Below are positions 43,833 to 52,300 of a stretch of 64,000 nt of DNA, in pieces. The stretch is from Paradevosia sp036499825 (lineage in GTDB: Bacteria; Pseudomonadota; Alphaproteobacteria; Rhizobiales; Devosiaceae): assembly GCA_036499825.1 (NCBI GenBank), contig DASYCZ010000037.1:186001-250000 (forward strand). Reading direction: 5' to 3'. The notes beneath the pieces are model-generated. The model was not told where the DNA came from. It did not search any database and saw nothing but the letters and a program-made list of their open reading frames with translations. A program made the translations under genes and the position numbers. Within the stretch, counting starts at the first letter, position 1. Each line of letters opens with the position of its first letter.

Positions 43833-44845
43833 TTGATGGCCATGAGCTCCTGCGCGTTACGGAAGCAGATCTTTTCGCGGGCGCTGTCGCTCATCTCGAG
43901 GGAATCGAGAATTGCGAGGGTGTCACGGATGTAGCCAGGACCTTTTTCCGGATCGAACGGGCAATCCGAGGCGAACAGCACGCGATCGGCGCCGTAGAAT
44001 TCAAGGCCGCAGACCGTGGCGGCGCGTGAACCGAATACGGCGGTATCGGCGTAGAAATCCTTGAAATAATCGAGCGGACGCTTTTTCAGCCCGTTGAGCA
44101 CCGACTTGTAGTCTTCGTCCGAGGTGCGGTTGCCGAGCTGGTCCCAGCCCGGGCCGACGCGGCCTTCGAGATAGGGCACGATGGCGCCCAGGTGGTGGGC
44201 GACGACCTTGAGCTCGGGCAACCGGTCGAGCAGGCCGGAGAACACCAGGCGGGCCATGGCGGCAGCCGTCTCGTAAGGCCAGCCGAAGGTCCACCAGATT
44301 TCGTATTTGGATTTGGACTCGCTGGCATAGTCGGTCATGCCGGCATTGCGCGAGGGGTGCAGGAACACCGGGCGTTCGGCCTTGGCGGCAGTCTCGAAGA
44401 CGCCGAAGAACTTTGGTTCGTCGAGCGGCTCGCCATTGATGTTGGTGTGCAGTTGCAGGCCGTTGGCGCCACACTGGGTAAAAGCCCGCTCGGCTTCGCG
44501 CGCCGCGCCTTCCGGGTCGTTCATCGGCAGGGAGGCGAGGAAGCCGCAGAAGCGATCGGGATAGCGATCGACGAGTTCGGCCATGCCGTCATTGGCGAGG
44601 CGGGCGAGCTCGGTGGCGAACTCGGGCGAGCCCATCGCCTCTAGCGGCGGCATGCCGAGCGAGAGGACCTGCGTGTAGTCGCGATCCGAAAACTGATCCA
44701 TGACGCGCAGGCGCTCGTCGAGGTCGTAAATCGCCGGAATGCCGCGCATGCGCTTGCCGATATCGCGGGCCGCGCCGTCGGATTCCAGCATCCGCTGCCA
44801 GACTCCACTGGGGAAAAAGTGATTAAACGCATCAATATAGCGCAC
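43829..44845 (-). CDS. Amidohydrolase-family protein (ACMSD/LigJ-like)
   Basis: This 338-residue TIM-barrel protein belongs to the amidohydrolase_2 group, which includes ACMSD-type decarboxylases and LigI/LigJ-type enzymes of aromatic breakdown. Metal or active-site candidates are the His in VFLHPSRNAG, the His pair in KVVAHHLGAIVPYLEG, and the Asp in VLFASDCPFDPEKG. The N-terminal metal motif, usually HxH, reads FNH in YIDAFNHFFP, so one ligand is missing. I choose GTG 44845, 8 bases after AAGGAG; the frame continues to 44905. Box D lies upstream. Confidence 0.87.
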   Translation of the reverse strand: MRYIDAFNHFFPSGVWQRMLESDGAARDIGKRMRGIPAIYDLDERLRVMDQFSDRDYTQVLSLGMPPLEAMGSPEFATELARLANDGMAELVDRYPDRFCGFLASLPMNDPEGAAREAERAFTQCGANGLQLHTNINGEPLDEPKFFGVFETAAKAERPVFLHPSRNAGMTDYASESKSKYEIWWTFGWPYETAAAMARLVFSGLLDRLPELKVVAHHLGAIVPYLEGRVGPGWDQLGNRTSDEDYKSVLNGLKKRPLDYFKDFYADTAVFGSRAATVCGLEFYGADRVLFASDCPFDPEKGPGYIRDTLAILDSLEMSDSAREKICFRNAQELMAIK

Positions 44846-44898
44846 TGTCGCCACTCCTTTTGACCTCTGACTTATTGGCGGGCGACGACGGTGGGACA

Positions 44899-44937
44899 AA
44901 TACAATTTGGCAGCGCGGCCATCAAACAGCCTTATGG
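44899..44937 (-). promoter_or_regulatory. LysR-type regulatory box D, upstream of the amidohydrolase gene
   Basis: On the minus strand: CCATA-N9-GATGG followed, after 12 more bases, by AATTGTATT. One base of the second dyad arm differs from the consensus TATGG. Spacing is identical to boxes A and B. Confidence 0.65.
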
Positions 44938-44959
44938 CACGCAGCCGAAACGAGGAGTC

Positions 44960-44996
44960 ATAAGCTGCATCTATCGCTGCAGTGGCGATTTGTATT
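44960..44996 (+). promoter_or_regulatory. LysR-type regulatory box E, upstream of the lactonase gene
   Basis: On the plus strand: ATA-N9-TAT (44960-44974), a 13-base spacer, then ATTTGTATT (44988-44996), one mismatch from the other boxes. The following TTGTC matches the sequence after box D. Confidence 0.6.
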
Positions 44997-45084
44997 TGTC
45001 CGCAAAGTTCGAGCCACTCTAGGGTCCCCGCACGAAGTCCAGAGCGTCGCGCGAGCGGTGGCGGGCCAGCCGGGAGGATTGCAA

Positions 45085-46215
45085 ATGTTCGTCTATGTGG
45101 GAAATTCCGACTTTGTCGGCGGGGCTACCGGCGGCGCGCCGGAGGATGCGGTGTCGGTGTTCGACTTCAACACCGAGACGGGCGCCCTGGCGCATGTACA
45201 GACCCTGGAAGGCCTGCGCACGCCGAGCTACATGACGCGCAATCCCAAGGTGCCGGTGCTTTATGTGGCCGAGCGCTGGGTCAATGCGGACAAGAGCACG
45301 CCGACCCCCGAACAGATGCGGGGCGATGGCGTTGCGACGCTCGCGATCGATCCGGTAACCGGCAAGATTTCGCTCGCCAGCCGGCATACGACCGGCGGCC
45401 AGTCGCCCATGCATGTGAATGTGAATTCAAGCGGCTCGTACCTGTTCGCCGCCAATCCCGGCCGGCCCAAGGACCCCGATCCGAAAGAAGGCCATGCCAC
45501 CGCCATCCGGCTGGGCAGCGATGGCCTTCCGACGGGGATTGCGGGCAGCGTGCATTTCGATGGCGTGCAGCCGGTCTGGCGTGAGCGCCCCAAGACCTAT
45601 CCGCATTCCGTGTTCGGCGATCCCGACTGGAAGCGGCTGTTCGTGCCGCAGCTGATGAGCGACCTGGTGTTGATCTATGACATCGACCCCAACGGCAAGC
45701 TGACCACCGCCAAACAGCCCTTCGTCCAGATCAGCTCGGGCGCCGGTCCGCGGCACATCGCATTCCATCCGAGTGCGCGCTTCTTCTACGTGGTCAATTC
45801 GTTCGATGCGACGCTGTCGGTGTTTTCCTATGACAGCGTCTCCGGGCTCGCCGGCATCGTGCAGACGGTGAACGTTCATCCCGAAGGCTTTACGGGCAAG
45901 AAGAATATCTCGCATGCCCTGGTCGGCCCGACGGGTGCGTTCCTCTATTGCTCGCATCGCACCAACAACTCGCTCGCCGTCTACGCGATCAACCAGGAGA
46001 CAGGCGAGTTGACGCTGGCCAGCCGGCACGACTCCAATGGCGCCCGGCCGCGCGACTTCGCCTTCTCGCCCTCCGGCAAGCTGCTGGTCGTGGCCAACCA
46101 GAAGGCGAACGAGATCGCCAGCTTCCACGTGAATGCGGAAACCGGCGCCTTGCAGCCGACCGGCCATCGCATCGAAACCTTCAGCCCCAACTGTGTGGTC
46201 TTCGGGCCGAACTGA
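45085..46215 (+). CDS. Lactonase family protein (seven-bladed propeller, Pgl-like)
   Basis: This 376-residue protein matches the YbhE/6-phosphogluconolactonase-like propeller family. Landmarks: MFVYVGNSDF start, VSVFDFNTETGALAHVQ, SGAGPRHIAFHPSARFFYVVNSFDATLSVF, and the C-terminal GARPRDFAFSPSGKLLVVANQKANEIASFHVNAETGAL. The ATG at 45085 follows GGGAGGA by 6 bases. Homologues include carboxy-cis,cis-muconate cyclase, so lactone chemistry on a pathway intermediate is plausible. Co-transcribed with the tautomerase gene. Confidence 0.88.
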   Translation: MFVYVGNSDFVGGATGGAPEDAVSVFDFNTETGALAHVQTLEGLRTPSYMTRNPKVPVLYVAERWVNADKSTPTPEQMRGDGVATLAIDPVTGKISLASRHTTGGQSPMHVNVNSSGSYLFAANPGRPKDPDPKEGHATAIRLGSDGLPTGIAGSVHFDGVQPVWRERPKTYPHSVFGDPDWKRLFVPQLMSDLVLIYDIDPNGKLTTAKQPFVQISSGAGPRHIAFHPSARFFYVVNSFDATLSVFSYDSVSGLAGIVQTVNVHPEGFTGKKNISHALVGPTGAFLYCSHRTNNSLAVYAINQETGELTLASRHDSNGARPRDFAFSPSGKLLVVANQKANEIASFHVNAETGALQPTGHRIETFSPNCVVFGPN

Positions 46216-46237
46216 CGGGAACGCGGGGAGCGCAAAA

Positions 46238-47332
46238 ATGCAGATCAAGATCCCTTGCGTTCTGATGCGCGGCGGCACCTCGCGCGGCCCCTATTTCCTG
46301 GCCTCGGACCTGCCGCTCGATGAGGCGACCCGCGACCGGGTACTCCTGGCCGCGATGGGCTCGCCGCATACGCTGCAGGTCGACGGGCTGGGCGGCGGGC
46401 ATCCGCTCACCAGCAAGGTGGCGATTGTCAGCCTGTCGGAGCGACCCGATGCCGACATCGATTTCCTGTTTGCCCAGGTTTCGGTCGACCGCCCCGTGGT
46501 CGACACCAGCCCCAATTGCGGCAACATGATCGCGGGCGTCGCGCCCTTTGCCATCGAGGCGGGGTTGATCCCCGCCGAGATCGGCGAGACGCGCGTGCGG
46601 ATTCACAATCGCAACACCGGCGCGCTCGTCGATGCCTTCATCCAGACCCCTGGCGGTCAGGTCGAATATGAGGGCACGACCGTGATCGACGGCGTGGGCG
46701 GCACGGCGGCGCCGGTCAAGCTCAACTTCATGAACGCGGCAGGCTCCAAGACGGGCGCGCTGTTCCCGACCGGCCGCTTGCGCGAGGAGATAGATGGCGT
46801 CGAGGTGTCGCTGGTCGACTACGCCATGCCCATGCTGTTGCTGAAGGCGGAGTCGGTGGGCCTTGCGGGCGACGAGAGCGCCGAGGACATCGACCAGATG
46901 CCGGATCTGCTCGCACGGCTGGAGAGAATGAGGCTCGAAGCCGGACGGCGCATGGGTCTGGGCGATGTGACCGGCAGGGTCATTCCCAAGATCGGCGTGC
47001 TGTCAGCGCCCAAATTCGGCTCCATCACCTCGCGCTATTTCGTGCCCGACCGTTGCCACAAGGCGCATGCGGTGACCGGCGCCCTGTGCGTTGCGACCGC
47101 CGCCTCGATCACCGGCACGGTCGCGGCGGACGTGACGCGGGTGACACCGGGCGGGCCGTTCGTTCTCGAACATCCGAGCGGCCGGATCGACATCGATCTC
47201 GATATCCAGCTTGCGGATGAGGCCAACGCCATTGCGGTTCAGCGCGCCGCGGTGCTGCGCACGACGCGCCGCATCTTCGAGGGAAGCCTGCTGGTGCCCT
47301 CAGCGGTGTGGCCGCAGCGCGCTGGCGCCTAA
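46238..47332 (+). CDS. PrpF-family isomerase (4-oxalomesaconate tautomerase-like)
   Basis: This 364-residue protein has the PrpF/diaminopimelate-epimerase-like fold: IPCVLMRGGTSRGPYFLASDLP at the start, GGGHPLTSKVAIV, and VVDTSPNCGNMIAGVAPFAIE around residue 88 with the conserved Cys. Relatives isomerise tricarboxylates (aconitate, 4-oxalomesaconate). Presence next to lactonase, LigJ/ACMSD-like and flavoprotein genes suggests an aromatic or tricarboxylate route. The ATG at 46238 has GGGGAG 7 bases upstream. Confidence 0.88.
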   Translation: MQIKIPCVLMRGGTSRGPYFLASDLPLDEATRDRVLLAAMGSPHTLQVDGLGGGHPLTSKVAIVSLSERPDADIDFLFAQVSVDRPVVDTSPNCGNMIAGVAPFAIEAGLIPAEIGETRVRIHNRNTGALVDAFIQTPGGQVEYEGTTVIDGVGGTAAPVKLNFMNAAGSKTGALFPTGRLREEIDGVEVSLVDYAMPMLLLKAESVGLAGDESAEDIDQMPDLLARLERMRLEAGRRMGLGDVTGRVIPKIGVLSAPKFGSITSRYFVPDRCHKAHAVTGALCVATAASITGTVAADVTRVTPGGPFVLEHPSGRIDIDLDIQLADEANAIAVQRAAVLRTTRRIFEGSLLVPSAVWPQRAGA

Positions 47333-47871
47333 TTGGGGCCAGCGACCAGTGGTTTGCTGAGGATGACGCTGCGGTAGTTGGTATGCGTCCATTGCGCATA
47401 TTCGACAAAGCGATAACCGAGACGGGTGTACCAGCCCACGAGGTGGGTGGCTGGCTCGGCAGTGTCGAGCGCGATCTCGCTGGCGCCGGCGGCGGCAGCC
47501 TGCTGTTCCGCCATCGTGATGAGGCGCCGGCCCAGCCCGTTTGACTGTAGTTCCGGCTCGACGGCGAATTGCCCCAGCGAGGCCACGCCGGGCCGGTCAT
47601 ACCACGGGCACCCCTTTGTCTTATCGGAGCCCTTGACCACTATGGTTCCGCAAATCCGGCCTTCCAGCAGGGCAATAAAGCACTCCCCTTCGGCGATGCG
47701 CTGACGCGTCACCTCATCGCCCTGGTGCGTCGCCATGTAGCGCAGGCCCATCGCCGCCAGCCGCGCATAGGCGCGGTGCAGCAATGCGGTTAGCTCCGAA
47801 ACGGAATCCGTCTCCTGCCATGGGCGAATGGTGATGGCAGCGGTGGAATGGGAAGGCATCGGGTCGGGCAT
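47329..47871 (-). CDS. GNAT-family N-acetyltransferase
   Basis: This roughly 180-residue protein has a clear GNAT core: LGQFAVEPELQSNGLGRRLITMAEQQAAAAGASEIALDTAEPATHLVGWYTRLGYRFVEY (given as the family block near residues 105-165). I take the ATG at 47871; the frame is open to 48009, but that part is not GNAT-like. An ATG four codons later is equally possible. The 3' end overlaps the convergent tautomerase gene by 4 bp. The substrate is unknown. Confidence 0.85.
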   Translation of the reverse strand: MPDPMPSHSTAAITIRPWQETDSVSELTALLHRAYARLAAMGLRYMATHQGDEVTRQRIAEGECFIALLEGRICGTIVVKGSDKTKGCPWYDRPGVASLGQFAVEPELQSNGLGRRLITMAEQQAAAAGASEIALDTAEPATHLVGWYTRLGYRFVEYAQWTHTNYRSVILSKPLVAGPN

Positions 47872-48123
47872 CAACGATCTCAAATTGCGAGCAGCCATCG
47901 ATTGGCTGGGCGAGAGAACCGCACTTCGATGAGGATACGCAATAGCGCCCTGCCCCGGACCATTGCGGCTCCCCAGGCAATTGTTCAAAGCGTGTTCCGC
48001 GCCTTGCATGGGGCCGCCGATTTCGCTAAACGGCTCGGCCTCCGCCCAATAAGAAGCGCACTATAAAGCCTCCTTAGAGTCCAACGGCACTGAGTACCTG
48101 GCGGGTATCAGCAGCAACGGTTA

Positions 48124-48137
48124 TTGCCGAACGGCAA
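48124..48137. promoter_or_regulatory. Small palindrome upstream of the DUF3829 gene
   Basis: TTGCCG and CGGCAA face each other around AA, 38 bp before the DUF3829 start codon. A TTGACC hexamer follows at about 48150. It may be an operator, but no regulator is evident nearby. Confidence 0.3.
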
Positions 48138-48174
48138 CTGCATTTATTGACCGCACGAGTATTGTACTCGCTTA

Positions 48175-49206
48175 ATGGGTGATCCGATCGTGAATAATAT
48201 TTTAGGACGCATAGCGCTCGCATTGGTGCTTTTTGGGGTGGTGTTCGTCATCAAGGATGGCCGCGTACCCGACATCATCAACCAGCTGACCGGCAAATCC
48301 AGCGCGGTCGCGGCGACCGGCGCTCCGTCGGTATCGTCCTCGGACGATGCCATGTCGGACAAGCTGCAGGCCTTCATCGGCTGCATCAACCGGGTCGATA
48401 GCAAGTTGCGCGACCACTTCAAGGAATATGACACCGCCTGGCCCAAGCGCGAGGCGATGGAGGATCCGGGCCTGATTTTCGGCTTCAAGGTACAAGTCTA
48501 CGAAACCAACAATTCAATGAGCAAGGAATGCGCCGATAACCTCGAAAAGGCCGTGGCCCAGCCGCCGGCGGACGCGGTTCTCGACGCTGCCGGCAAGACC
48601 TATTTCACGACGCTGCGCCAGCTCATTCCGGTGATGAACGCCGTCGATGCCTATTATGACCAGGAAGACTATCGCGACGACAAGATGGCCAAGGGCCGGG
48701 AACTCGACGCACAGATTCGGCCGCTTTTCGCGACGCTGTTCGCCGCATCCGACACGATCCTCGAAAGCGTTGCGGAGCACGACCGGCAACTGACCGAAAA
48801 GCAACTGGCCGCGATGGAAAAGCAGAGTGGCAAGACCTATGCCTGGTACGAACTGAATTTGATGTATCAGGCGCGCCGGGCAATCGACGCCATCGAAGCG
48901 GCCGCGGACAATGACAAGCTCGATGTGCCCACCATCCAGGCCATCGAGAACGACTTCTCCAGCGCCGTCGATGGCGGGCAGACCTATGCCACTGCCCACC
49001 CCAACATCAAGACCGGGCTTGGCAACCAGCCCAAGTGGTTCAGCATCGTTCGGTACGGCAACACGTTCCTGACCGCGGTCAAGACGCTGCGCCGCGATCT
49101 CGCCGACGGCAAGGCTGACGATATCGGCCACGACCTCGACCAGGCGCTCGATGAGTACAACAGCCTCGTCGAAGACTACAACCAGCGCGTCTCCAACGGC
49201 GGCTAA
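48175..49206 (+). CDS. DUF3829 (YiiG-like) protein with N-terminal membrane anchor
   Basis: This 343-residue protein has one N-terminal hydrophobic helix (about residues 8-27) and a long helical DUF3829 domain, including SDKLQAFIGCINRVDSKLRDHFKEYDTAW and KMAKGRELDAQIRPLFATLFAASD blocks. The family is related to E. coli YiiG; members are envelope proteins of unknown function. It is a single-gene unit with a strong hairpin after its stop. Confidence 0.75.
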   Translation: MGDPIVNNILGRIALALVLFGVVFVIKDGRVPDIINQLTGKSSAVAATGAPSVSSSDDAMSDKLQAFIGCINRVDSKLRDHFKEYDTAWPKREAMEDPGLIFGFKVQVYETNNSMSKECADNLEKAVAQPPADAVLDAAGKTYFTTLRQLIPVMNAVDAYYDQEDYRDDKMAKGRELDAQIRPLFATLFAASDTILESVAEHDRQLTEKQLAAMEKQSGKTYAWYELNLMYQARRAIDAIEAAADNDKLDVPTIQAIENDFSSAVDGGQTYATAHPNIKTGLGNQPKWFSIVRYGNTFLTAVKTLRRDLADGKADDIGHDLDQALDEYNSLVEDYNQRVSNGG

Positions 49207-49214
49207 AACAACCG

Positions 49215-49246
49215 ATGGGCAGGCCCAGCCCCCGGGGCCTGCCCAT
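49215..49246 (+). terminator. Hairpin terminator after the DUF3829 gene
   Basis: ATGGGCAGGCCC (49215-49226) pairs with GGGCCTGCCCAT (49235-49246), a perfect 12-bp stem with an 8-base loop, beginning 9 bases after the stop. The U-run is weak (ATTGCCTCAGATTT), so termination may be partial. Confidence 0.7.
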
Positions 49247-49384
49247 TGCCTCAGATTTGCATAATTCCGGTAACCCGGCGTTACCCAATCTTTCGTCGGC
49301 ATTTCCCCGAAAGCCACGGCGGACCATCGAGTTAGCCGATGTTTTACGTTTGCCCTCCATGACTTTCGCGGGGGGAATCTGGCC

Positions 49385-52300
49385 ATGGAAACTCAAGTCG
49401 ACGGCAGCAGTGTAACTGGCGTCCGCAAAAGCCGGCGGCTGTCGCTGCAAACATGCCTCATCGCATTGGTTCTGCTGGTTCTCGTCCCCACGCTCGGCGT
49501 GGTGGGAATGACGCTGCTGCACGCCAGCCAATCCTACCGAGATGCCTCGTCCCTGCAGTTGCTTGAGACAGCCAATGTGGTGGCCCAATCCGTTACCAGC
49601 GAGCTGGAAGCGACATCGCGCCTGTTGGCCGGCTATGCGGCGCTGCGGCATGACAATGCCGTGGGCACCGATGCGAGCCAGGCCAACGCGTTGCTGAAAG
49701 GCACAACCGGCGTGACCCTGTTTGCTAAGGGACCAGCCGGCCTCAGCGCCGTGGGCGAAGCCGGCGATGCGGCGGTGACCACCATCGCGCTGGCGGCGGC
49801 GCAATCGCAAAAGACCGCCGTCTCCAACATCGTGAGTCTTGGTGGCGACGCCTCGCCGCGCATTGCGCTGGCGGTGCCCGGGGGCACAAAGGGCCCCTAT
49901 ACCGAAGTGGTCACCCTCACCGCCAAGCCCGCCGACCTGATCCGTAGCCTGGTGCGGCAGGGCGATGCGGCCGGCTCGGTGGTATTGGCGATAACCGATG
50001 GCAGCGGGCATGTGGTGGGGCGCTCGATTGATCCGGACCGGTTCATCGGCCAGCCGGTGCCGGATTGGGCGACGCTGGTGGCGCTGGGCACATCGAGCGG
50101 CACGTTCCAGGCCCGTACGATCGAGGGCGGCGGCATCATGTTCGCGTTCCAGCAAATCGAGGGAACGCCCGGCTGGGTCGCGGTGGTGGGCGAGCCGCTC
50201 AACATCTTCAACGGCCGCTGGCAGCAGCCCGTCATCGTGATGATCGTAGCGTCTGCTGCGACGATCCTGGCGGCCATCCTTCTGGCCGCCCTCCTCGCGG
50301 GGCGAATCCTCAAGCCCATCAAGCAGCTGGCGAGGCGCGCCCGCGCCATCACCGCGGGCAACATGGTCACCACGGGCATCGCCGCCGAGGTGCCCCCGTC
50401 CTTCGTGTCGGAATTCGAGACCCTGCGGCAGAGCCTCGATGGCGCCGAGGCGGCGCTGCGCATAAGCCTCGAGGAAAGCCACGTCGCCGGAGATGCGGCG
50501 CAGAAGAACTACAAGGCGCTGCAGGCGGCCGAAAGGCTGGCCAGGATGGGCAGCTGGACGCTCGACCTGGCGACTGGCGAATTCACCTTCTCCGACATGC
50601 TCCACGAGCTCAACGGCACCGACCCCAACGGGCCGCCGCCGACGGCGGCGCTGCTCGCGACGCTGATGACACCCGAAAGCTTCCGGCAGATCAGCGCCGG
50701 CATCGCCAGATGCGCCGAGACCGGCGAGCCTTACGCCATGGAGGTGGATCATCTGCATACCGACGGCACGGCTTTTACGGCTTTTGTCCGGGGCCAGGCG
50801 ATCCGCGACGAGAACGGCAAGATCGTGAGGCTTGGCGGCACCGTGCAGGACATCAGCGAGAACCGGGAGATTCGCGAGCGGCTCGCGGCGCTGGCCGACA
50901 ATCTGCCGAACGGGGCGATCTTCCGGCTCGAACGCGGCACCGATGGCCATACGGGCGTGCCCTATATCAGCGCCGGCATCGAGCGGCTGCTCGGCATCAC
51001 TGCCGCCGAGATTTTCGAAGTGCCGACGGTGTTCGCCGATGCGGTTCACCCCGATGATCAGGCCAGCTACCTGACCGCCATGGAGCACTCGGTGCGCGTC
51101 GGGGACGTGCTCGACCATGAATTCCGCATGATCAGGCGTGACGGCCGGCTGATCTGGATGCACAGCCGCTCAGCCGTGCGCCGCCTGCCGGATGGCCGGG
51201 TCATCTGGGACGGTATCGTCAGCGACGTCACCGGCGAACAGGAGGTGGCCGCGGCCCTGCGCGCCGCCAAGGAGACCGCCGAAGCCGCCGAGCGGACCAA
51301 GAGCGATTTCCTCGCCACCATGAGCCACGAAATCCGCACGCCGATGAACACGGTGGTGGGCATGACGCGGCTGACGCTGCAGACCGACCTTGCGCCCAAG
51401 CAGCGCAACTATCTCGAAAAGATCGATGCTTCGGCGCGGGTTCTGCTCGGCATCATCAACGATATCCTGGATTTCTCCAAGATCGAGGCCGGTGGCCTCG
51501 AGCTTGAAGAGACAGTGTTCAGCCTCGAATCCGTGCTGGAATCCGTATCGGCGCTCACCGCCATACGCGCCGAGGAAAAGGAACTGGAGATCGCCTTCGC
51601 GGTCGCCCCGAATACGCCACCCTTGCTGAAGGGCGACTCGCTGCGCCTGGGGCAGATCCTCACCAACCTGGTCAGCAACGCGGTGAAGTTCACCGAGGCC
51701 GGTGAAGTGGTGGTGTCGATCGCCCCGGCTGCCGATGGGCAACTGCAATTCTCGGTCAGGGATACGGGCATCGGCCTCGACGATGACCAGATCGCCGGCC
51801 TGTTCCAGCCCTTCTCGCAGGCGGGCACCGACACCTCGCGCAAATATGGTGGTACGGGCCTTGGCCTCGCCATCTGCAAGCGGCTGGTCGAGATGATGGG
51901 CGGGCAGATCTGGGTGGAGAGCACGCCGGGGGAAGGCAGCACGTTCTTCTTCACTGTGGCGCTCGCCGCCGTGGACAAGGACACGGCGCCCGACATTTTG
52001 GCCCACCCTTCCAACTATCTCAAGGATCGCCGCATCCTCATCGTTGACGACAATGCCAGCGCAAGGGAAGTGCTGGCCGACATGGTGTCCGAATTCGGCA
52101 TGGCGGCCGCAACCGCCACTTCGGGCGAAGAGGCGCTGACCCTCTTGCATGCCGGCGTCGCGGAAGACCACCCCTTCGATATCGTGCTGATGGATTGGCG
52201 CATGCCGGATATGGACGGCCTCGAAACCGCCCGCCGGATAAGGGCCGATGCGAGCCTGCCGCGGATGCCGGCGGTGCTGATGGTCACCGCCTATGGCCGC

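Larger units (their letters stand above)
44846..45084. other. Divergent promoter region between amidohydrolase and lactonase genes
   Basis: This 239-bp gap holds box D (44899-44937, leftward) and box E (44960-44996, rightward). The arms CTTATG (44931-44936) and CATAAG (44959-44964) of the two boxes form a larger dyad across the centre. No coding sequence is convincing here. Confidence 0.65.
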
